The notes beneath the pieces were generated by a model. The model did not search any database. It was not told the DNA's origin and worked only from the letters and a program-made list of their open reading frames with translations. This document shows, in pieces, positions 58,717 through 64,000 of a DNA stretch of 64,000 nucleotides. A program made the position numbers and the translations under genes. Every line of letters begins with the position of its first letter. The stretch's first letter is position 1. The stretch comes from Nitratireductor sp. (GTDB taxonomy: Bacteria > Pseudomonadota > Alphaproteobacteria > Rhizobiales > Rhizobiaceae). The stretch lies in assembly GCA_017854535.1 (NCBI GenBank), contig JAFMHL010000008.1:1-64000 (forward strand), given 5' to 3'.

Positions 58717-59634
58717 ATGCATCCAGCTGTTTCCGTTATTTTCTTTACTGTAACTTCCGGTGTCGGACTTGGTCTTATGTTTCTACTTGGCCTTGGCTGG
58801 CCAATGCATGAGGGCATGATCCCAGTTTTGCTATCCTGCATTCTCGCTGGCGGATTAACCGTTGCCGGATTGATTTCCTCGACATTTCATCTAGGCCACC
58901 CCGAACGCGCTTGGCGTGCTTTTTCCCAATGGCGCTCTTCATGGCTTTCTCGTGAGGGTGTACTCGCCGTCGTAACGCTCACACTCTTCGGGATTTATTC
59001 GCTGGCTTGGGCATTCTTCGATATGCGTATCGAGTTGCTTGGCTATGTCATCTCGATACTAGCCGCTCTGACTGTTTACGCTACTGCAATGATCTACGCC
59101 CAGTTGAAGACCGTTCCAAACTGGAATAGCCAATTGACACCCTTGTGCTATTTGGCCTTTTCTTTGGCTGGCGGAGTAATCCTTGCTTCAGCAATCGGCT
59201 CAGCTGAGATGATGTTATCGCTTCCAACGCCAATTCTAAGCGCTATTGCATTGGTTATTGCCTGGCTTGCTAAACTGATTTGGTGGTCGCGCGCAGGTAA
59301 GATCGGATTTTCAGCGACAGGCTCAGATACGGGAACGGCCACGGGCCTTGGCAAAATCGGCAAGGTAAAGCTTTTTGAAAAACCCCATTCTGGCGAGAAT
59401 TACCTGACCAAAGAAATGGTCCACCAGATTGGCCGCAAGCATGCCAACAAATTGCGGTTGATCGCTTTGGTGCTTGGTCTTGCTATGCCGCTGGTGCTTT
59501 GTTTCCTCGCCCTTTCCACTGGCGCTATAGTTCCGCTACTTATCCTAGGATTTATCTCTATGATGGCTGGATTATTTGCTGAGCGTTGGTTATTTTTTGC
59601 AGAAGCAAAACACGCCGTTTCGCTTTTCTATTAA
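58717..59634 (+). CDS. soeC: DmsC-like membrane anchor, putative SoeC
   Basis: The 305-residue protein has about eight membrane segments and DmsC-family sequence: MHPAVSVIFFTVTSGVGLGL, STFHLGHPERAWRAFSQWRS, SWLSREGVLAV and the C-terminal GLFAERWLFFAEAKHAVSLFY. It anchors the complex and reduces quinone. AGGA precedes the ATG, 4 bp after soeB. Together soeABC form one operon. Confidence 0.85.
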   Translation: MHPAVSVIFFTVTSGVGLGLMFLLGLGWPMHEGMIPVLLSCILAGGLTVAGLISSTFHLGHPERAWRAFSQWRSSWLSREGVLAVVTLTLFGIYSLAWAFFDMRIELLGYVISILAALTVYATAMIYAQLKTVPNWNSQLTPLCYLAFSLAGGVILASAIGSAEMMLSLPTPILSAIALVIAWLAKLIWWSRAGKIGFSATGSDTGTATGLGKIGKVKLFEKPHSGENYLTKEMVHQIGRKHANKLRLIALVLGLAMPLVLCFLALSTGAIVPLLILGFISMMAGLFAERWLFFAEAKHAVSLFY

Positions 59635-59667
59635 AGCCAACGCGCTCAATTAAAGGATCATCATCCC

Positions 59668-60495
59668 ATGCAGTTTCATAAAATCACTGACTGGGACGAT
59701 GCTTATGCGAACGCTGATCATATTCCCGATGCTGCAGGGTTTATCAAACGCTGGCAAAAACAGGCCGGTGCCTTTCGAAAGAAACTGGCTAGCGAAAACC
59801 GTGCAGCCCTTGATCTTGCCTATGGCGAAGGCGAACGCAATGTGGTCGATATTTTCTATCCTGAAAATGAACCCAAGGGCTTGATGATCTTTGTCCATGG
59901 GGGCTACTGGTATCGCTTTGACAAAAGCTATTGGTCACACCTTGCGGCGAGCGCAGTAGAAAATGGCTGGATAGTTGCCATGCCTTCTTACACGCTTTGC
60001 CCTGACATCAAAATTTCCGGCATTACGAAAGAAGTGGCAAGAGCCATCGAATTTGTGGCAGGAACCATCTCAGGCCCTATCCGGTTGGCCGGGCATTCTG
60101 CTGGTGGTCATCTGGTCACCCGAATGATTTGCAACAAGTCTCCTCTTTCAAAACGCATTCAGGCGCGCATCGAACACACGATGGCAATCTCGCCTGTGTC
60201 GGACCTGAGACCACTATGTTGCCTAAAATTAAACGAGACCTTTGGCCTATCGGACAAAGAAGCCGAGAATGAAAGTCCTGCGCTTTTAACGCCACTTCCA
60301 AATGCCCGTGTTACCTGTTGGGTCGGCGCTGCGGAGCGCTCGGAATTCGTTCGACAAAATGCACTGCTTGCCAATATCTGGCATGGCCTCGGCGCACGCA
60401 TATCGCACATAGAAGAAAGCGATCGTCATCATTTCGATGTGATCGATGGACTGGCTGATCCTAATAGCCTTATGACCAAAGCCTTGTTAGGCTGA
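59668..60495 (+). CDS. Alpha/beta hydrolase, arylformamidase-like
   Basis: The 275-residue enzyme has the oxyanion motif HGGYW (77-81), the nucleophile elbow GHSAGGH with Ser144, and His in [11 protein letters not shown]. This combination is typical of kynurenine formamidase (KynB-like) and related esterases, but the substrate is unproven. It follows soeC by 33 bp with AAAGGA, so it may belong to the soe operon, and precedes a RidA gene by 23 bp. No other kyn gene is in view. Confidence 0.78.
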   Translation: MQFHKITDWDDAYANADHIPDAAGFIKRWQKQAGAFRKKLASENRAALDLAYGEGERNVVDIFYPENEPKGLMIFVHGGYWYRFDKSYWSHLAASAVENGWIVAMPSYTLCPDIKISGITKEVARAIEFVAGTISGPIRLAGHSAGGHLVTRMICNKSPLSKRIQARIEHTMAISPVSDLRPLCCLKLNETFGLSDKEAENESPALLTPLPNARVTCWVGAAERSEFVRQNALLANIWHGLGARISHIEESDRHHFDVIDGLADPNSLMTKALLG

Positions 60496-60518
60496 ACGCA
60501 ACACAAAGGATGTCTCAG

Positions 60519-60860
60519 ATGATTGAACGCATTGATACTGCCACCCGCATGAGCCAGATCGTCAAACATAACGGGACGGCCTATTTGGCTGGTCAGGTTG
60601 GCAATGCAGGTGAATCTGTTGCTGATCAGACCCGCACCTGCATCGAAAAAATCGAGAAGCTTCTGGAAAAGGCAGGGTCTTCGCCTGACAAAATCCTTCA
60701 AGCAATCATCTGGTTGGCCGATATGAAAGATTTTGCCGAGATGAACGCTGTTTGGGATGCCTGGGTACCAGAGGGCCATGCGCCAGCAAGAGCATGCGGC
60801 GAGGCTAAACTTGCCCGTCCAGACTTCACTGTGGAAATCATCATTACCGCCGCTTATTAA
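60519..60860 (+). CDS. RidA family protein (second copy)
   Basis: The 113-residue protein has the RidA pattern: [25 protein letters not shown], the [11 protein letters not shown] region and [18 protein letters not shown]. It may deaminate reactive imines or act on a specific carbamate or amide. The ATG 60519 is preferred because AAGGA overlaps the ATG at 60510. It follows the arylformamidase-like gene and overlaps the convergent EamA gene by 4 bp. Confidence 0.87.
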   Translation: MIERIDTATRMSQIVKHNGTAYLAGQVGNAGESVADQTRTCIEKIEKLLEKAGSSPDKILQAIIWLADMKDFAEMNAVWDAWVPEGHAPARACGEAKLARPDFTVEIIITAAY

Positions 60861-61717
60861 TCGGGTTTTCGTTTCGCCCGTGCGACGACAGCCTCGCGAT
60901 GGACCGTGTAAATCCCTGTTGCCATGATGATGGCTGCGCCAAGCCAGGTCCACTGATCCGGCAATTGGTGAAACACGAAATAGCCATACATGGTTCCCCA
61001 GATCAGCAAAGAATAATGTACTGGTGCTAGCGCGACGGATTCAGCAACCTCCAATGCTTTAATGACACAGGTTTCCGCCACCGCTGCGCAGATCGACATA
61101 CTCGCCAATAATGTCCATTCAAGTTTCGTTGACGGTGTGACCCAAACAAAGACCAAGGGGAGCGTTAGCATGGCAGTGCTGACGATAGCCGTATAGGCAA
61201 CGGTTGTCCTGATGCGATCAGAGCCTGACAAGAAGCGCGATAAAATTTGCCTCACAGCAAAGAAGGCTGCCGCCAACAATACCAATCCGGCAGCTGGGTG
61301 CACCACGCCAAGTCCGGGACGCACCACAATCAACATACCCACAAAGCCGATGCTTACAGCCGTCCATCGCCGGATGCCAACTTTTTCTTTCAGAACCAGC
61401 GCGCCGAGAATTGTAACAAGAAACGGAGCAACAAAACTAACCGCAACTGCATCTGCAATCGGCACATATTGAATGGCTATGATAAAGATCGCAGCAGAGC
61501 TGCCAGCAAGCACACCTCTTGAAATCTGTAATTTCAAATTATTGGTTTTGAGAACGACCATGCCCTGCATCGCCAATAGGATAAATACTCCGGCCAAAAG
61601 CCCCAATTGGCGAAACCAGACAATTTGCATGGCTGGCAAAGATTGCGTTAGAAATTTAGCCTGCGTGTCCACTGCAGAAAACAGGAACATACCAAACAAC
61701 ATATAGCCGATGCCCAA
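60857..61717 (-). CDS. EamA (DMT) family transporter
   Basis: The 286-residue protein has about ten membrane segments and two EamA repeats ([18 protein letters not shown] and the second near residue 145). Such proteins export small metabolites; the substrate is unknown. The start is a TTG at 61715-61717 (GIGYMLFG follows) or ATG at 61700-61702. The open frame continues upstream with no ATG, reaching into the DUF1304 gene's end. It is convergent with the second RidA gene. Confidence 0.85.
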   Translation of the reverse strand: MGIGYMLFGMFLFSAVDTQAKFLTQSLPAMQIVWFRQLGLLAGVFILLAMQGMVVLKTNNLKLQISRGVLAGSSAAIFIIAIQYVPIADAVAVSFVAPFLVTILGALVLKEKVGIRRWTAVSIGFVGMLIVVRPGLGVVHPAAGLVLLAAAFFAVRQILSRFLSGSDRIRTTVAYTAIVSTAMLTLPLVFVWVTPSTKLEWTLLASMSICAAVAETCVIKALEVAESVALAPVHYSLLIWGTMYGYFVFHQLPDQWTWLGAAIIMATGIYTVHREAVVARAKRKPD

Positions 61718-61784
61718 TGCATTGTTGGTCTCACGCGGTTTGGGAGAAGCATTAATGGGAGCGGATGGGCTGATGGCGATGGTC

Positions 61785-62156
61785 TTAAGCTTTTTTTGTT
61801 AGCAAGATGAAAACCAAACCAATTAAAGCGAATAATGTTTGCACAAACAGAATGGAAACCGAAATGGTTGCCGCGCCATACAAACCGGCAATCGCCACGC
61901 ACAAAAGAAAAAACACGGCAACTTTTCTGGCCCATTCTGGATTGCCTATGAACTGGGACCAGATCAATCCCGCAGCCAAAAATCCATTATACAAACCCTG
62001 ATTGGCAGCCATGACTTTAGTGGGTGTGAACAATTCCTCGGACAAAAAGCTAAATACGTCTGGTCCTTTGGATTCCCATGCGAACATTTCCAACCACAAA
62101 ATCAAAATGTGAATGAGCGCAACAATTCCAACTACAATTCTGGAAACTAAAGTCAT
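61785..62156 (-). CDS. DUF1304 membrane protein
   Basis: The 123-residue protein has four predicted membrane segments and the DUF1304 pattern: HILILWLEMFAWESKG, NQGLYNGFLAAGLIW and VAIAGLYGAATIS. Function unknown. Start ATG 62154-62156 with GGGAG. It is downstream of the short-chain dehydrogenase gene on the same strand and upstream of the EamA gene; the three may form one unit. Confidence 0.85.
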   Translation of the reverse strand: MTLVSRIVVGIVALIHILILWLEMFAWESKGPDVFSFLSEELFTPTKVMAANQGLYNGFLAAGLIWSQFIGNPEWARKVAVFFLLCVAIAGLYGAATISVSILFVQTLFALIGLVFILLTKKA

Positions 62157-62195
62157 CTTTGAACTCCCTTTATTGCCCTCGGTTAATCTTAATCC

Positions 62196-62957
62196 TTACG
62201 GCAGACGAATAGCGCCATCGAGACGAATGGTTTCGCCATTCATATAAGGGCTTTCAACAATAATGCGCGCCAAAGAGCCATATTCAGATGGCTTGCCCAA
62301 TCGCTTCGGGAAAGTAACTTGGGCGGAAAGCGAATCGACCACTTCCTGACCAAGACCTTCAAACAATGGCGTTAGAAACAGGCCCGGCGCAATCGCGCAA
62401 ATGCGGATGCCGTAAAAAGCAAGATCACGGGAAACAGGCAAGGTCATGCCAACAATAGCGCCCTTGGTCGCTGAGTAAGCGACTTGGCCTTTTTGGCCGT
62501 CATAAGCTGCCACAGAAGCCGTATTGACGATAACACCGCGCTCGCCGTCTTCATTTGGTTCATTCTTGGCCATTTGTTCGGCAGCAAGACGGAACACGTT
62601 AAACGTGCCCGTTAGATTGATATCAATGGTTTTCTTGAAAAGACCAAGATCATGCGGCCCTTCTTTACCCAAAGTTTTTGATGCAACACCAATGCCCGCG
62701 CAGTTTACATTTGCAGTGATCTTGCCAAATTTCGCCATCGTAGCCGCAATCCCTGCAACAACGCTGGCTTCGTCGGTTACATCCACTTTTTGAAACAGCA
62801 CATGATCGCCCAATTCCTCAGCGACATTTTCGCCCCGCTCGGCGTTCATGTCAAAAATCGCAACTTTTGCACCGCCAGCAACAAAATTACGGACCGTTGC
62901 TTCGCCAAGGCCGGATGCGCCGCCAGTGATGACAGCTACTGTTTCATTGAGTTTCAT
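62196..62957 (-). CDS. Short-chain dehydrogenase, 3-hydroxyacyl-CoA dehydrogenase type 2-like
   Basis: The 253-residue enzyme has TGGASGLGEA (11-20), NxAG-type NCAGIG, and the YSATK catalytic motif (VAYSATKGAI). The sequence ADVNCAGIGVASKTL-like middle and SVAAYDGQKGQ resemble HSD17B10/HADH2, which oxidises short-chain 3-hydroxyacyl-CoA in isoleucine breakdown. The ATG 62955-62957 with GGAG upstream replaces a longer frame. It may share a transcript with DUF1304 (39 bp downstream). Confidence 0.87.
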   Translation of the reverse strand: MKLNETVAVITGGASGLGEATVRNFVAGGAKVAIFDMNAERGENVAEELGDHVLFQKVDVTDEASVVAGIAATMAKFGKITANVNCAGIGVASKTLGKEGPHDLGLFKKTIDINLTGTFNVFRLAAEQMAKNEPNEDGERGVIVNTASVAAYDGQKGQVAYSATKGAIVGMTLPVSRDLAFYGIRICAIAPGLFLTPLFEGLGQEVVDSLSAQVTFPKRLGKPSEYGSLARIIVESPYMNGETIRLDGAIRLP

Positions 62958-63193
62958 GGACGTTCTCCAGATGTTGAAATTGGTTAGCCCAAGAATAGAC
63001 CAGCAACGCACTGAAATGCCAGCGTCAAATTTGCAATACAGGTGTCGATCTTGGCAACAGCATGAATCTTAAATCTAACTCCCGTAGTGGGAAAGCGGTA
63101 CAAATCAACCGCGTTTCGTTATCTTCGGGCTGTGACCCGACGGTCGAAACCATTATCCATCCTCATTTACGAAACAATGAAGTTTCACGGAAT

Positions 63194-63221
63194 GGATCCT
63201 CGGGGCAAGCCCAAGGATGAC
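63194..63221 (-). repeat. Dispersed palindromic repeat, third copy
   Basis: On the minus strand it reads GTCATCCTTGGGCTTGCCCC followed by GAGGATCC, the same element family as 39015-39043. It lies between the atp operon terminator and the short-chain dehydrogenase gene. Confidence 0.65.
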
Positions 63222-63243
63222 GAAAAAGAAACAACTGTCAGAA

Positions 63244-63276
63244 CAAAAACGGGCCCAAGATTTCTCTGGGACCCGT
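63244..63276 (-). terminator. Rho-independent terminator of the atp operon
   Basis: On the minus strand ACGGGTCCCAGA...TTGGGCCCGT form a nine-pair stem with one internal mismatch, followed by TTTTT (63244-63248). It lies just after the atpC stop. Confidence 0.8.
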
Positions 63277-63301
63277 CTCCAAAATTTCAATTGTTTTACA
63301 C

Positions 63302-63700
63302 TTAAAGCGCAGCTTGCAAGGTTGTTAGCTGGTCAAGATAATCTGCAGCAGCAGCCTTGGCATGATCATCCTTGGCATCGGCCACATCTTCTTTTGCGTC
63401 CTGAATGCGCTTGGCAAGATCTTCTTTGTTTAGATCAGCCGCATTGACCGCATGCTCAGCAAGAATGGAAAGACCATTTGGCGACACGTCAGCAAAGCCG
63501 CCAAACACCACATAACGCGATGCTTCGCCGCCGGCCATCTTCACTTCAATCACGCCCGGCTTAATGGTGGACATGAAGGGTGCATGGTTGGCAAGAACCT
63601 GAAAATAACCTTCAGCACCAGGAATAAGCACTTCTGCTGCTTCGCCTGAAACCAGAAGTTTCTCCGGTGAGACCAGTTCAAAAGGAAAGGCTTGAGCCAT
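63302..63700 (-). CDS. atpC: ATP synthase F1 subunit epsilon
   Basis: The 132-residue protein has the epsilon beta-sandwich (PFELVSPEKLLVSGEA, EGYFQVLANHAPFMSTIKPG, YVVFGGFADVSPNG) and the C-terminal helical hairpin. Epsilon couples F1 rotation and inhibits ATP hydrolysis. It follows atpD by 36 bp as the last gene of the F1 operon. ATG 63698-63700. Confidence 0.96.
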   Translation of the reverse strand: MAQAFPFELVSPEKLLVSGEAAEVLIPGAEGYFQVLANHAPFMSTIKPGVIEVKMAGGEASRYVVFGGFADVSPNGLSILAEHAVNAADLNKEDLAKRIQDAKEDVADAKDDHAKAAAADYLDQLTTLQAAL

Positions 63701-63736
63701 GTATTTATTCCCTTTAGCGCAAAGCGCAGCCTAAAA

Positions 63737-64000
63737 TTAGGCTGCTTCTGCTGCCATTTTCTGTGCTTTTTCGACGGCTTCTTCAATAGAACCCACGAGA
63801 TAGAAAGCTGCTTCTGGAAGATGGTCATATTTACCATCCACTAGATCGCGGAAGCCTTTGATTGTGTCTTCAAGCGGAACCAGTTTACCCGGAGCACCTG
63901 TAAACACCTCAGCAACGAAGAACGGCTGAGACAAGAAACGCTCAACTTTACGTGCGCGGGCAACAGCCAGTTTATCTTCTTCAGACAATTCGTCCATACC
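63737..64000 (-). CDS. atpD: ATP synthase F1 subunit beta, C-terminal end (partial)
   Basis: The minus frame runs off the right edge. The visible 88 codons encode the beta C-terminal domain: [40 protein letters not shown] and [16 protein letters not shown]. The methionine visible near the edge is internal; the real start is outside the window. Its neighbour atpC confirms the assignment. Confidence 0.96.
   Translation of the reverse strand, partial: GMDELSEEDKLAVARARKVERFLSQPFFVAEVFTGAPGKLVPLEDTIKGFRDLVDGKYDHLPEAAFYLVGSIEEAVEKAQKMAAEAA

Larger units (their letters stand above)
62958..63301. other. Intergenic region downstream of atpC
   Basis: About 340 bp with no gene. It contains the atp operon terminator (63244-63276), a dispersed palindromic repeat (63194-63221) and a short palindrome-like TCGGGCTGTGACCCGA near 63124-63139 that may be part of the same element. 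Confidence 0.55.

Noticed and set aside
1-64000. CRISPR arrays, insertion sequences or prophage
   Set aside because: No spaced direct repeats, transposase motifs or phage structural genes were seen on either strand.

Overview
The window is a stretch of chromosome from an alphaproteobacterium, most likely of the Hyphomicrobiales (Rhizobiales). Evidence: the 16S 5' end on the left edge; a DUF4167 gene and the prmC-prfA-ptsP-lysC order; argJ-mutT beside secA; xerD-aroK-aroB; bolA with a J-domain gene; cobS-cobT; and rpmB, DUF3108, a SUV3-like helicase, S4, fdxA, carD and rpoH in line. Base composition looks moderate (mid-40s % GC by eye), low for the order. The species cannot be named from the sequence alone.

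Layout. 1-0.75 kb: start of an rRNA operon (minus strand) with promoter and boxA. 0.75-7.9 kb: cell-wall enzymes (LytM-type M23, L,D-transpeptidase), a YjbR protein, ClpB and DUF4167. 8.2-14.9 kb: translation termination (prmC, prfA), nitrogen PTS enzyme I (ptsP), aspartokinase (lysC) and ubiG. 14.9-18.3 kb: DUF1178, a nitrilase-family amidase, glutaredoxin, comF and a methyltransferase-like gene. 18.3-18.9 kb: one small Flp pilin and one Flp-like gene. 19-25.3 kb: mutT, GNAT, argJ and a parvulin isomerase, divergent from secA. 25.4-29.3 kb: a small helix-hairpin-helix protein, a YafK-type lipoprotein, accA, xerD and a 48-residue membrane protein. 29.4-34.1 kb: aroK-aroB, a CorC/HlyC-type protein, a secreted HExxH protein, bolA and a J-domain protein. 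34.4-38.4 kb: cobST and a phytase-like esterase. 38.4-42.7 kb: a probable accessory block (DUF4345, palindromic repeats, a frameshifted adenylate cyclase, a Tat-exported orphan, a queuosine-precursor transporter). 42.8-50.4 kb: rpmB to rpoH. 50.4-54.3 kb: an M48 protease, UDP-glucose dehydrogenase, a YHS protein and tRNA-Arg(CCT). 54.4-60.9 kb: a putative sulfite dehydrogenase operon soeABC with an arylformamidase-like hydrolase and two RidA proteins. 60.9-63.3 kb: an EamA transporter, DUF1304 and a short-chain dehydrogenase. 63.3-64 kb: the 3' end of the ATP synthase operon (atpD partial, atpC).

Most of the window is conserved housekeeping. The stretches worth a second look are the 38.4-42.7 kb block, with a cyclase broken by one apparent base loss; the secreted metallopeptidase-like gene between the corC-like gene and bolA; the two Flp-type prepilins with no tad genes in view; and the soe/RidA/formamidase neighbourhood. 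I found no CRISPR array, insertion sequence or prophage, and no clear undescribed multi-gene system.
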